A stretch of 64,000 nucleotides of DNA from Thioalkalivibrio sp. AKL19 (GTDB lineage Bacteria > Pseudomonadota > Gammaproteobacteria > Ectothiorhodospirales > Ectothiorhodospiraceae), in contig NZ_ATUK01000010.1 in NCBI RefSeq assembly GCF_000420165.1, forward strand, positions 372,001 to 436,000. Reading direction: 5' to 3'. Shown piece by piece: positions 21,390 through 29,746 of this stretch. How positions within the stretch are numbered: the stretch's first letter is position 1; every line of letters begins with the position of its first letter. The translations under genes were made by a program, and so were the position numbers. The notes beneath the pieces were generated by a model, which ran no database searches, was not told the origin of the DNA, and was given only the letters and a program-made list of their open reading frames with translations.

Positions 21390-22049
21390 GTGCGCATGCG
21401 CTCCTGGCTCCTGCTCGTGCTTGGCCTGTCCCTGCCGGCCGCTGCACTCGCCCATCCGCATGCCTGGATCGACCTGCGCGTGGGCCTGGTCTTCAACGAC
21501 GCCGGCGAATTGGTCCGTATGGACCAGTCCTGGCGGATCGACCCGACCTACAGCCACATGCTGCTGGAGGACCTGACCGGGCAGCTCGACGGGGACATCG
21601 ACATCGACAGGGCCCTGGAACACGCCGCGGAACGCATGCGGGAAAATCTGGCCGGGCACGACTACTTTACCGAACTGAGTCTGGACGACCGGGACCTGGA
21701 CGTCCCGCCGGCGGAAAACGCCCGCCTGACCCTGGAAGAGCGCCGCCTGCACCTGCGCTTCGAGATCCCGCTGGCCGACCACGACATTACGGCCGGCGAT
21801 GCCTTCACCTACCGGGTGTACGACCCCGAGTACTGGATCGAGATCCTGCACGACCCGGATGACATCGTCTTCGTCGAGAACCGCCCCGGCTGCGAGGTGG
21901 CGATCACCGAACCCCGCCCGGACCCGCAGTTGATCCGCTATGCCGCCACCCTGGAACGCCAGGACCGCAGCCCGGTCGACCACCTCGGACGCCACTTCGC
22001 CGAGACGGCCACGCTGGAATGTGACCCGGGGGAAGACACACCGCGATGA
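21390..22049 (+). CDS. DUF1007 periplasmic protein, partner of NicO-type metal exporter
   Basis: A 219-residue protein. A signal peptide ends in LPAAALAHPHAWID, with the mature N-terminus opening HPHAWIDL as is typical of DUF1007 (COG3683), where these histidines may bind metal. The body has DPTYSHMLLEDL, YFTELSLDD and YDPEYWIEI motifs. DUF1007 genes are characteristically followed by a nickel/cobalt transporter gene, as here. GTG 21390 or ATG 21396 are both possible starts, five or eleven bases after the cysS stop. A role as substrate-binding or accessory protein for metal efflux is known only by association. Confidence 0.85.
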   Translation: MRMRSWLLLVLGLSLPAAALAHPHAWIDLRVGLVFNDAGELVRMDQSWRIDPTYSHMLLEDLTGQLDGDIDIDRALEHAAERMRENLAGHDYFTELSLDDRDLDVPPAENARLTLEERRLHLRFEIPLADHDITAGDAFTYRVYDPEYWIEILHDPDDIVFVENRPGCEVAITEPRPDPQLIRYAATLERQDRSPVDHLGRHFAETATLECDPGEDTPR

Positions 22050-23182
22050 CTGGACATCACGCACACCACACTGCACCGCGCGTGTTATACGGTAACGTCA
22101 TGGGCCACACGATTCGCCGATTCCCGAGCCTCCCTCGCCCGTGCCTTCGGGGCCTGCTGGTACTGCTCCTGTTGTTCGGTGGTTTCGGGCTCGCGCAGGC
22201 CGAGACCGGGCATCCGCTCGGTGCCCCCACCGAGACGCCGGACGAACGCGCAGCACCCGCCCCTTCGGCCAGCCTCGACGCACCCGCGCCACGGGCCGAG
22301 CCGCCGGGTCCGCTGGAACGCCTGACCGGCTGGATGCTCCAGACCCAGCGCCAGCTCCACCGCAGCCTTACCGAGGGCCTGCACGCCCTGCGCGACGGCC
22401 CCACCGCCCAAACCGCCGGCGCCCTGATCCTGGTCAGCCTGTTCTACGGGATTTTTCACGCAGCCGGCCCCGGCCACGGCAAGGCGGTGATCAGCGCCTA
22501 CCTCCTGACCCAGCCACAGAACCTGCGCCGCGGCATCCTGCTGTCCACCGTTTCCGCACTGGCGCAGGGGCTCACCGCGATCGTGCTGGTCGGGGTGCTG
22601 ATCGGGTTGTTCGGCTGGCTGGCCCGGGACACCCTGGGACAGGTGCGCACCCTGGAGATCGCCAGCTTCGCCCTGGTCGCGCTGCTCGGGTTATGGCTGA
22701 TGGCCCGCGCCCTGCGCCACGCCTGGCGGCTGCATCGCGCCCACCGCGGTGCCCACTCGCACACTCACGACCACGGCCATGAACATGACGCCCACTGCGG
22801 CTGCGGCACCCCACACCACGTGGATCCCGACCACCGCGGGACCTGGTGGGGCACCGTACTGGCCGTCGGCATCCGTCCCTGTTCCGGGGCCGTCCTGATC
22901 ATGGCCGTGTCCGCCGCCCTGGGTCTCGCCTGGGCCGGCGTCGCAGCGGTGCTGGCCATGTCCCTGGGCACCGCCGCGACCGTTTCCGTCCTGGCCACGC
23001 TGGCCGTCTCGGCGCGCGACTGGACACGGCGCTGGCTGGGGCCGACGCGCATGGGCCGGTTCACCTACATCGGGCCGGCCCTGGGCCTGGCCGGTGGTGG
23101 CGTGATCGCCCTGATCGGCCTCAGCCTGGTACTTGGCGCGATCGCCTACCAGCCCGTGGCGCATCCGCTGGGCGTCCGCTGA
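22046..23182 (+). CDS. NicO/RcnA-family nickel/cobalt efflux transporter
   Basis: A 378-residue inner-membrane protein. ATG 22046 overlaps the upstream stop (ATGA); ATG 22100 just before the first hydrophobic segment is an alternative. It has an N-terminal membrane segment or signal and about six further helices. The signature F-H-A-A-G-P-G-H-G-K-A lies in helix 2 (about residue 137). A His-rich cytoplasmic loop (about 235-270, with HSHTHDHGHEHDAHC then CGC and HHVDPDH) is followed by VGIRPCSGAVLIM. The His loop is the usual metal sensor/binder in this family. Exports Ni2+/Co2+ by family knowledge; the actual metal is not determined. Confidence 0.9.
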   Translation: MTGHHAHHTAPRVLYGNVMGHTIRRFPSLPRPCLRGLLVLLLLFGGFGLAQAETGHPLGAPTETPDERAAPAPSASLDAPAPRAEPPGPLERLTGWMLQTQRQLHRSLTEGLHALRDGPTAQTAGALILVSLFYGIFHAAGPGHGKAVISAYLLTQPQNLRRGILLSTVSALAQGLTAIVLVGVLIGLFGWLARDTLGQVRTLEIASFALVALLGLWLMARALRHAWRLHRAHRGAHSHTHDHGHEHDAHCGCGTPHHVDPDHRGTWWGTVLAVGIRPCSGAVLIMAVSAALGLAWAGVAAVLAMSLGTAATVSVLATLAVSARDWTRRWLGPTRMGRFTYIGPALGLAGGGVIALIGLSLVLGAIAYQPVAHPLGVR

Positions 23183-23273
23183 CGCACGCGGGTCCGCGCC
23201 GCATCGCGGACTTGCCCCGGTCGCGCGCGTACTCTAACGTCCGGGACAACCGAACCCAGCGCGCGAGGCTCCC

Positions 23274-25076
23274 ATGTCGTCGACCACCATCACCCCGGAG
23301 CAGGCCCCCACTCTGCCGGCGCTGTTTCGTACCCGCGTATCCATGAGCCCGGATGCCCCCGCCTATCGCCACTTCAGTGCCTCCGACGAGACCTGGAAGC
23401 AGACCACCTGGAGCGAGATGGCCACGATGGTCGACCGCTGGCAGGCGGCACTGGCGCGCGAGGGCTTCAAGCCCGGCGAACGCGTCGCGCTGATGCTTGG
23501 CAACTCTCGCGAGTGGGTGGCCTTCGACCAGGCCGCGACCGAGCTGGGGCTGGTCACCGTCCCGCTGTACACCGACGACCGGCCCGACAACGTGGCCTAC
23601 ATCATCGGCCAGACCCAGGCACGTCTGCTCCTGCTGGGTGAGAGCGCGCACAGTCGCCGCCTGTCCGAACACTTCACGAACATGCCCTCGCTCAAGCGCA
23701 TCGTCTGCCTGGGCCACACCGACGGCGAACCGGACGACCAGCGGGTCATGGACCTCGACAGCTGGCTAGAACGTGGCGACCCCGACCGCGTGCATCGCCC
23801 CGACCTCGACCCGCTGGCCCTGGCGACCATCGTGTTCACCTCCGGCACCACCGGCCGGCCCAAGGGCGTGATGCTGTCGCACCGCAACATCCTCGACAAC
23901 GCCAGCGCGTCCTCCACCGCCGGGCCGCTGTCGGAAGCCGACCGCTTCCTGTCCTTCCTGCCCCTGTCACACATGCTGGAACGGACCGGCGGCTATTACA
24001 TGCCCATGCTGATCGGGGCCGAGGTCGCCTTCGCGCGCTCCATTCAGGGACTGGGCGAGGACCTGATGTCGGTCCAGCCGACGGTGCTGATCTCGGTCCC
24101 GCGCATCTACGAACGCGTGCACGGCCGCATCCAGGCCGGGCTGAAACAGAAATCCGCGATCGGCCGCGGCCTGTTCCGGGCGACCGTCGCCATTGGCTGG
24201 CGCCGCTTCGAATACCAGCAGGGCCGTGCCTCCTGGTCCCCCGGCTTCCTGCTGTGGCCACTGCTGGAGCGCATCGTCGCGCACAAGGTGCTGGACCGCC
24301 TGGGCGGCAAGCTGCGCTTCGCCGTCTGCGGCGGCGCCCCGTTGCCACCGCCCATCGCGCGCTTCTTCATCGGCCTGGGCCTGCCGGTGCTGCACGGCTA
24401 CGGCATGACCGAATCCAGCCCGGTCGTCAGCGTGAACACGCCGGACGACAACCTGCCCGCATCCATCGGCAAGCCGCTGCCGGGGATCGAGGTCAAAATC
24501 GGCGAGATGGACGAACTGCTGACCCGTTCCAGCAGCGTAATGCTCGGCTACTGGAAGAACGAGGAGGCGACCGCCAGCACGATCGACGAGGATCACTGGC
24601 TGCACAGCGGGGATCAGGCCCGGGTCGACGAAGATGGCCACATCTTTATCACTGGCCGGCTGAAGGACATCCTCGTGCTGACCAACGGCGAGAAGGTCCC
24701 GCCGGCGGACATGGAGATGGCCATCGCCCTGGATGCCCTGTTCGACCAGGTAATGGTGGTGGGCGACGGCCATGCCTTCCTGAGCGCCCTTGTGGTCCCC
24801 GAGCCCGAGGCCTGGACCACCTTCGCCGAGGACCACGATCTGGACCCCAGCGCCGCCGGACGCCTGCCGCGGGCGGCCGAGCGAGCCCTGTTGCAACGGA
24901 TGCAGTACCAACTGCGCGACTTTCCCGGCTACGCCAAGATCCGCCACGTGCACGTGGTGCACGAGCCGTGGTCGGTGGACAATGGCATGCTGACCCCGAC
25001 CATGAAGCTCAAGCGCCCGGTCATCGCCAAACACTACGCCAACGCCATCGAGGCCATGTACGCCGGCCACGACTAA
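23274..25076 (+). CDS. Long-chain fatty acid-CoA ligase (AMP-forming)
   Basis: A 600-residue ANL-superfamily enzyme of the FadD15/FAA1 type. The AMP-binding P-loop is IVFTSGTTGRPKG (about residue 185), followed by FLPLSHMLERTGGYY. VLHGYGMTESSP is the A5 motif and HSGDQARVDEDGHIFITGR the A7/A8 region. The catalytic C-terminal Lys is in TPTMKLKRPVI. It activates fatty acids to acyl-CoA through acyl-adenylates and is probably membrane-associated. It appears monocistronic, with 91 bases upstream and a repeat element downstream. Confidence 0.92.
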   Translation: MSSTTITPEQAPTLPALFRTRVSMSPDAPAYRHFSASDETWKQTTWSEMATMVDRWQAALAREGFKPGERVALMLGNSREWVAFDQAATELGLVTVPLYTDDRPDNVAYIIGQTQARLLLLGESAHSRRLSEHFTNMPSLKRIVCLGHTDGEPDDQRVMDLDSWLERGDPDRVHRPDLDPLALATIVFTSGTTGRPKGVMLSHRNILDNASASSTAGPLSEADRFLSFLPLSHMLERTGGYYMPMLIGAEVAFARSIQGLGEDLMSVQPTVLISVPRIYERVHGRIQAGLKQKSAIGRGLFRATVAIGWRRFEYQQGRASWSPGFLLWPLLERIVAHKVLDRLGGKLRFAVCGGAPLPPPIARFFIGLGLPVLHGYGMTESSPVVSVNTPDDNLPASIGKPLPGIEVKIGEMDELLTRSSSVMLGYWKNEEATASTIDEDHWLHSGDQARVDEDGHIFITGRLKDILVLTNGEKVPPADMEMAIALDALFDQVMVVGDGHAFLSALVVPEPEAWTTFAEDHDLDPSAAGRLPRAAERALLQRMQYQLRDFPGYAKIRHVHVVHEPWSVDNGMLTPTMKLKRPVIAKHYANAIEAMYAGHD

Positions 25077-25100
25077 TCCCTCGCCCGCTTTACACAAAGC

Positions 25101-25257
25101 AGGTCAAAAGCGATTCCCAGGAAGGTTGGAAGGGTTCAAGGATAAAGGGCGATAGCGAATGCTCACGCGTTGCCCCATCGCCACACCACGGCACGGCGCA
25201 TCCTCAATCCCAATAAATCTTCCAACCTTCCCATCTTCCTGTTAATCGCTCTTGACT
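25101..25257. repeat. MITE-like inverted-repeat element, copy B
   Basis: Left arm starts AGGTCAAAAGCGATTCCCAG and continues AGGAAGGTTGGAAGG. The right arm is the inverted form, AATCTTCCAACCTTCCCATC followed by TTCCTGTTAATCGC and TCTTGACTT. Same family as 4402-4547. The two copies share the arms but differ in the 70-80 bp centre. No coding sequence. Together with the terminator it fills the gap 25077-25337. Confidence 0.72.
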
Positions 25258-25277
25258 TACCGACACACCCCGAAAAC

Positions 25278-25308
25278 AAAAAAGCCCCGCAGCGCGACGC
25301 TGCGGGGC
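25278..25308 (-). terminator. Rho-independent terminator of the dsrE2-like gene
   Basis: A perfect 11-bp stem GCCCCGCAGCG / CGCTGCGGGGC with a 3-base loop (25284-25308). On the minus strand a run of six T follows (25283-25278). It lies 29 bases beyond the stop of the dsrE2-like gene and ends the long minus-strand block. Confidence 0.9.
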
Positions 25309-25337
25309 CTTGAGGGCGCGCCTGGCGCGCCGCCGGT

Positions 25338-25808
25338 TCAGATGAACAGGCAGATGTCGGACTCGCCGGCGAACTCGAAGAACGCGGCCGCCCCGGCGTA
25401 TTCCACGCCGTCGATGAATTCGCTGGTGTCCATGTCGAACAGGTCCACCGTCATCTGGCAGGCGATCATGCGGACCTCGGCCTCCAGGCACAGCTCGCGC
25501 AGGTCACCCAGATCGGAGACGCCCTTCGCCGCCATCTTCTTCTTCATCATCACGGTCATCATCTTCTGCATGCCCGGCAGGGCCTGCAGCATCACCGGCA
25601 TGGGCATCGGCATCGGCATGCCCGGGTTGCCCAGCGAGGTCACCTGCAGGTCCAGCTTCTTGCGCAGCAGCTGCAGGCCGTAAAAGGTAAAGAACACCTC
25701 GCAGTCGTAGCCCAGGGCCGCCGCCGTGGAAGCCAGGATGAACGGGGGATAGCCCCAGTCCAGGCTGCCCTTGGTGGCAATGATGGCCATTTTCTTTTGA
25801 TCACTCAT
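25338..25808 (-). CDS. DsrE2-family sulfur-relay protein
   Basis: A 156-residue protein of the DsrE/DsrF-like fold. The start is ATG 25808, with GGAGGAGAG eight bases upstream. The N-terminus KKMAIIATKGSLDWGYPPFILA and the FFTFYGLQLLRKK segment are typical of the DsrE2 group. The putative persulfide-carrying Cys is in RMIACQMTVDLF (about residue 119). A Met/Pro-rich loop (repeated Met-Pro, about 77-85) and a Met/Lys-rich helix follow, and may bind membrane or copper. DsrE2 proteins carry sulfane sulfur in sulfur oxidisers, often with Rhd and TusA. No tusA or rhd is in the window. It is the last gene of the 25-37 kb block. Confidence 0.85.
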   Translation of the reverse strand: MSDQKKMAIIATKGSLDWGYPPFILASTAAALGYDCEVFFTFYGLQLLRKKLDLQVTSLGNPGMPMPMPMPVMLQALPGMQKMMTVMMKKKMAAKGVSDLGDLRELCLEAEVRMIACQMTVDLFDMDTSEFIDGVEYAGAAAFFEFAGESDICLFI

Positions 25809-25905
25809 TTCTACTCTCTCCTCCAGTGGTAAGGGAGCCGGACCCGCCACAGCCCCCTGCGCGGTCCGTCCCTGGTTGATTAAAGCCCTTGGGTTGGTCG
25901 TCGGC

Positions 25906-26052
25906 CTACTGCCCCGTTGTCTGGCGCCCCCTGCGCCAGTCGCGGATCAGTGCACAGCCCGCACATACCCCCAGCGCCGCCATGCTGGCCCATACAGAGA
26001 TTGGGACCAGGATCATCGCCAACGCAAACATGAGCCATGCCAGTATGGTCAT
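25906..26052 (-). CDS. 48-aa single-span membrane protein
   Basis: A small open frame from ATG 26052 with a good ribosome site (AGGAGCACG before the ATG). Residues 3-34 are strongly hydrophobic (ILAWLMFALAMILVPISVWA and further), with two Cys in GVCAGCAL. A basic tail RDWRRGRQTTGQ gives an N-out or hairpin topology with a cytoplasmic C-terminus. It lies between the dynamin-like and dsrE2-like genes on the same strand. Function unknown; the CxxC could bind metal or form a disulfide. The call rests on ribosome site, hydrophobicity and context. Confidence 0.55.
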   Translation of the reverse strand: MTILAWLMFALAMILVPISVWASMAALGVCAGCALIRDWRRGRQTTGQ

Positions 26053-26155
26053 CGTGCTCCTCCTGCACAACATCTACGGCTAATATAGCCGCCCCCTAGC
26101 TGTGCGACTTCGGGGTTGTGGCGCGAGCCGGCCAGGAAAACTCTGAGCAGTGTTT

Positions 26156-27721
26156 CTAGCGCTTTTCCGGCGCTTCCGGCTCGGCATAGTCGCGGGGCGC
26201 ATCCGTGCCCGGCGCGGGATCCGGGGCCTTGCTTTCCGGCTCCGGCGGGTGGTGGACGTCGGTGGCCGAGGCCCGCCCGCCCTGGCGCGAGACCGGGCTG
26301 GCATCGACGAACTGATTGTTCAGGCGCTGGATATAGGCCTCGGCGCGGTCGCGCAATTGATGCAGGCGGCTGATCATGCGCCGACCCAGACCCAGGGGCG
26401 CGCGCCCCATCATCGGGCGCCAGGGCCGCGTGTTTTTCTCGAACGCCGCCCGCCAGTTGCCGGCGGCGGTCTCGGTGGGCAGGGTCCGCGCGATGCGACG
26501 TGCCAGCCAGCGGCGGTTGAAGAAATGGATCCCGCCCAGGACGATCACCAGCACCACCAGGCCAAAGGCCGTCATCAGCGGGCGCTCGCCCATGGATTGC
26601 CACACGCTGCCATCGGTCCACGGGGCAAGGCCGCCCGCCGACTGGTAGCCGACCAGACCCAGGATCACCGCGACCACCGCGAACATCCCGGCATCGAACT
26701 GCAGCACGCGGCGGCGCCACTGCTCCAGTGCCTTCTTCAGGGCCGGCAGGGCGTCCATCTCGATGGATTCCGCGATCGCCTGCAGGGATCCCAGGATGCG
26801 GTAGGAACGCGAGGAACTGATCTCCTGGATCTTGGCGTGGATCTCCTGGCGGTCGCGCCGGGATTTCTCCTCGTAGCGCTCGCGCACCTGCGGATCGCCG
26901 ATCTCCACCGCCGCGCTCTCGTTGTACAGGCAGTAGAAACGCCCGGTGGCGTTGCCCTGGCGCACCACGGCGCGTTGCCAGGCGGAGACGACCTCTTCCA
27001 GGTTGTCTTCGCGCCAGGTGGTGTCGATCTGGTTGAGGATGAACACCAGCTTGGTGAAGTCGTTGCGTTCCGCGACGCGATTGACCAGGTGTTCCAGGGT
27101 GTCACGCATCGCGCCCGGCTCCGGATGGCGGGCATCGAAAAACACCAGGACCAGATCGGAGAGATCGATGATGTGATCGGTCAGCTGCAGGATGGTCGCG
27201 CGCTGTTCGTCGGCATCGAATCCGGGTGAGTCGATAATGATGCGCCCGCGCAGGTGCTCCGAACGTGCGGTCTTCATCGCCAGGAAGTGATCCACCGTGC
27301 GGCCGCCGCCATCGGTGATGCGCTCGATCTCGTCGGACACGCGATAGAACGGGAAGCGCGGATCACCATCCAGTGCCAGCCCCGGCAGTTCCTGGACGTG
27401 TTCACTACCGCCGTAGCTGATCACCGTGAACTTGTCGTCCACCGCCTGGGAGCCGCTGCGCTGCACGGTCGTGCCCACGTATTCGTTGATGAAGGTGGAC
27501 TTGCCGGCGGAGAAAGTCCCCAGCATGGCGATCATCGGCCACCAGGAGATGCCGAAGGCGTAGGAGTCTTCGGTGGGATCCAGCAGACCGGCCGCGTAGC
27601 CGACCCGGTCCAGATCCCGGAAGGGATCGACCACCCCTTTCAGGACCGGATTCTCTTCGGCAAGGCGGTCGCTGAGCAACTTGAGCTGCTTGCGTACCCG
27701 AGGGCCAGGACGATTGAACAT
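26156..27721 (-). CDS. Dynamin-like/EHD-type membrane-anchored GTPase
   Basis: A 521-residue protein from ATG 27721 (GGAG five bases upstream). The large GTPase domain (about 60-300) has the P-loop LGTFSAGKST, DSPGFD as G3 and FILNQID as G4. A helical region follows, then two transmembrane helices (about 345-365 and 388-408). The C-terminal cytoplasmic part ends in a disordered Pro/Glu-rich tail. Bacterial dynamin-like proteins tubulate, fuse or protect membranes. It is preceded by a coiled-coil membrane protein (27 bases) and DUF302 and ParA-like genes, suggesting a joint role in membrane organisation. The target is unknown. Confidence 0.82.
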   Translation of the reverse strand: MFNRPGPRVRKQLKLLSDRLAEENPVLKGVVDPFRDLDRVGYAAGLLDPTEDSYAFGISWWPMIAMLGTFSAGKSTFINEYVGTTVQRSGSQAVDDKFTVISYGGSEHVQELPGLALDGDPRFPFYRVSDEIERITDGGGRTVDHFLAMKTARSEHLRGRIIIDSPGFDADEQRATILQLTDHIIDLSDLVLVFFDARHPEPGAMRDTLEHLVNRVAERNDFTKLVFILNQIDTTWREDNLEEVVSAWQRAVVRQGNATGRFYCLYNESAAVEIGDPQVRERYEEKSRRDRQEIHAKIQEISSSRSYRILGSLQAIAESIEMDALPALKKALEQWRRRVLQFDAGMFAVVAVILGLVGYQSAGGLAPWTDGSVWQSMGERPLMTAFGLVVLVIVLGGIHFFNRRWLARRIARTLPTETAAGNWRAAFEKNTRPWRPMMGRAPLGLGRRMISRLHQLRDRAEAYIQRLNNQFVDASPVSRQGGRASATDVHHPPEPESKAPDPAPGTDAPRDYAEPEAPEKR

Positions 27722-27748
27722 GCGGACTCCGTCAGTCAAAAGGCGTGA

Positions 27749-28270
27749 TCAGCGCGGGTAATATGGCCCCGGCGAACCCCGGACCGGACCGCTCTGATCA
27801 GTGAATGGGTTGAACATGTTCATCATACCCATGGGCGCCCCCACATTGCGATTCAGGCTCCACATGTCCTGCTGCATGCCGACAACAGAACCCGCCATCA
27901 CGCTGGTATCGCGCGTCATCGAACCGATATTGGCGTCCATCGACTGGGTATTGCCCGCGATAACGGCGACTTCCTCGTTCATCACGCGCATGGTGTTGTT
28001 GATATCGGTCATCTGGTGATCCATCGATGCCATGTGCCCGGCAATGGTGGACATGTCGCGATCCATTACCTGGGTCATCTGCGTGATCTCCTGGGTAAGC
28101 TGCCCTACGTCCCGGGTCAGGCTGGTGATGAGCCAGAAGCCGTAAATCGCCAGCACGATGAAGGCCACCAGGGCGGTGTATACGATCAATTCCAGACGCT
28201 TGGACCGGGCATCCGCCTTGTCCGCCTCTTCACGGACCTCGTTGAACTCGCTGCTACTCTCGTCACTCAA
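27749..28270 (-). CDS. Single-span membrane protein with periplasmic or cytoplasmic coiled coil
   Basis: A 173-residue protein. An acidic N-terminus (about 1-25) precedes one transmembrane helix (LIVYTALVAFIVLAIYGFWL, about 27-47). A heptad-rich region (about 50-145) follows, with regularly spaced Met and repeated M-x-x-D/N units such as QVMDRDMSTIAGHMASMDHQ. The tail is Gly/Pro-rich and ends PYYPR. The layout resembles a small MCP-like or SMC-like scaffold without enzymatic motifs. It sits directly upstream of the dynamin-like gene and could be its membrane partner. Family not recognised. Confidence 0.65.
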   Translation of the reverse strand: MSDESSSEFNEVREEADKADARSKRLELIVYTALVAFIVLAIYGFWLITSLTRDVGQLTQEITQMTQVMDRDMSTIAGHMASMDHQMTDINNTMRVMNEEVAVIAGNTQSMDANIGSMTRDTSVMAGSVVGMQQDMWSLNRNVGAPMGMMNMFNPFTDQSGPVRGSPGPYYPR

Positions 28271-28317
28271 TTGAACGCCCTCTGTCGATTGTGGGAAACG
28301 GGGTTCGGCCTCCCCCG

Positions 28318-28905
28318 TCAGAAGGCGCCAACGGCGGCGCGATCAATGATTTCCTCCAGGGATTCCTTCACGAACACCGCCTGCTCGTGCAGATCCTCGG
28401 GCAACGGCCGCCCCCCGTGGATCATCGGGTCCAGATCCAGCGTCATCAGCCACAGATTACCGTCGGCATCCTCCTGCAGCACGATCCGGCACGGCAGATA
28501 CGCGGCCATGGCCGGGCTGTGACGTACCATCTGTGCGGCGATGGCGACATCGCAGAACATGTAGATCTTGAGGAACGGGAAGTCCTCGCCGGTCACGCTG
28601 CGAACCTCCTCGCCCATCGGCAGCTCGCCCACGTTACGAATATTCAGCTCGTTGGCGACCAGCCGCAGGACATCCTCCACATCCTCGACGGCCAGGCCCT
28701 CGTCCACCTTGCGTTTGTAGACCATCGCCTCCGCGGCATCGCCGGTCTCCAGCACCGTACGCGCCATCTGTGAATAGACCTTGGGCGCCTGGGAATCCAG
28801 TGAACGGACCTGGCCCAGATAGGGTTCGAAGGCAAAGATGGCGTACCCCACGCCCACCAGTGCCAGAAGCCCGATCACGACCAGTGCATTGCGTATGAAG
28901 CGCAT
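28318..28905 (-). CDS. DUF302 domain protein with N-terminal membrane anchor
   Basis: A 195-residue protein. An N-terminal hydrophobic segment (about 5-27) is either a signal anchor or an uncleaved signal. The C-terminal half is DUF302-like: IYMFCDVAIAAQMV then AYLPCRIVLQEDADGNLWL and MTLDLDPMIHGG. Two conserved Cys (about 118 and 138) could form a redox or metal site. DUF302 proteins are common in sulfur oxidisers, but their biochemical role is not established. Gene spacing to its neighbours is 47-60 bases on the same strand, consistent with an operon. Confidence 0.75.
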   Translation of the reverse strand: MRFIRNALVVIGLLALVGVGYAIFAFEPYLGQVRSLDSQAPKVYSQMARTVLETGDAAEAMVYKRKVDEGLAVEDVEDVLRLVANELNIRNVGELPMGEEVRSVTGEDFPFLKIYMFCDVAIAAQMVRHSPAMAAYLPCRIVLQEDADGNLWLMTLDLDPMIHGGRPLPEDLHEQAVFVKESLEEIIDRAAVGAF

Positions 28906-28964
28906 GAACCTCTCCTCCTAGGTGCCTGTGTCCCGGCAGTGACCGGGTGCAACACCTTATCGTT

Positions 28965-29609
28965 TTATCGTTTTTTGCGGCGGCTGCGCCCGAACATGGC
29001 GACCGCCAGGGCATCCAGCTCGGCGGCCGCCTTGCCACGAGGCTCCAGTTCGCGCACCGAGAGCCCCTCGCTGAACGAACGCCGGAAGGCCATGCGCTGC
29101 TTCAGTCGCGGCTTGAGCAGGCGCACGCCCTCGATCTGTTGCAACGCCTCGAAGGTCTCGTCGGTCTCGCGCACCGCCTGATGGGTATCGGCTCGGTTGA
29201 TGAACGCCAGGATCTCCGGGTGGTCGCGTTCGCCACGCTGGTCCTGAATCCGCTGCACGAAGCGATGGGTCGACCACACGTCCGCCTGACTGGGCGGCAC
29301 CGGAATCAGCACGCGGTCGGAGCCCTCCACCGCCGCCATCAGCGACGCCATGTCCGATGCCCCGACATCGATCAGCACCTCGTCGTATTCGCCGGCCCGG
29401 GAACGCGCGGCATCGAGGTCCTCTGCCGAATCCAGGGCGGGTTGGTAGCCCTCCTCCTGGCGCACCTCCAGCACGTCGCTGAGGGTCCGCTGGGGATCGA
29501 GATCCACGGTCAGGGCGCTACGGCGCCCCTCCAGCAACCACAAGGCCAGGTTGAAGACCACGGTACTCTTGCCGGTACCGCCCTTGAGGTTGGCGACGAC
29601 GGTCTGCAT
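28965..29609 (-). CDS. ParA/MinD-type ATPase
   Basis: A 214-residue Walker-type ATPase. ATG 29609 follows AAGGAGAC. The deviant Walker A motif is NLKGGTGKST (about residue 7), followed by LTVDLDPQRTLSDVLE, VLIDVGASDM as Walker B and PVPPSQADVWS. The C-terminus is basic (SRRKKR), possibly for DNA or membrane contact. There is no ParB gene beside it, so a plasmid-type partition role is unlikely. Orphan ParA proteins position cellular cargo such as carboxysomes or chemoreceptors. Here it may place the structure built by the flanking membrane and secreted proteins; that is inference. Confidence 0.85.
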   Translation of the reverse strand: MQTVVANLKGGTGKSTVVFNLALWLLEGRRSALTVDLDPQRTLSDVLEVRQEEGYQPALDSAEDLDAARSRAGEYDEVLIDVGASDMASLMAAVEGSDRVLIPVPPSQADVWSTHRFVQRIQDQRGERDHPEILAFINRADTHQAVRETDETFEALQQIEGVRLLKPRLKQRMAFRRSFSEGLSVRELEPRGKAAAELDALAVAMFGRSRRKKR

Positions 29610-29647
29610 GGCGTCTCCTTTGAGGGAACACGGCTGGATGCTCCCTT

Positions 29648-29696
29648 GAGTATTGCGGATTGGCGACCGTGCACGGACCGCCAATCCGCAATACTC
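29648..29696. promoter_or_regulatory. Large perfect palindrome upstream of the parA-like gene
   Basis: Perfect 18-bp arms (29648-29665 and 29679-29696; GAGTATTGCGGATTGGCG and its complement) flank a 13-base centre that itself contains the palindrome CCGTGCACGG. It lies 39 bases upstream of the parA-like start and directly downstream of the terminator of the preceding gene. There is no T-run, so it is not a simple terminator. It could be an operator, a protein-binding centromere-like site or an RNA hairpin in the parA leader. Confidence 0.6.
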
Positions 29697-29698
29697 GG

Positions 29699-29730
29699 AA
29701 AAAAGGGCCTGCCCGAAAGCGGACAGGCCC
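29699..29730 (-). terminator. Rho-independent terminator after the Gly/Tyr-rich gene
   Basis: On the minus strand a stem GGGCCTGTCCG / CGGGCAGGCCC (one mismatch, loop CTTT) is followed by six T (29704-29699). It lies 17 bases beyond the stop of the Gly/Tyr-rich gene. It separates the upstream efflux and Gly/Tyr-rich genes from the parA-like and downstream genes. Confidence 0.85.
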
Positions 29731-29746
29731 GAACAGGGGGCTGGAC

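Noticed and set aside
28965-29609. Plasmid or chromosome partition locus
   Set aside because: No ParB gene or parS-like cluster is present, and the context is membrane and secreted proteins.
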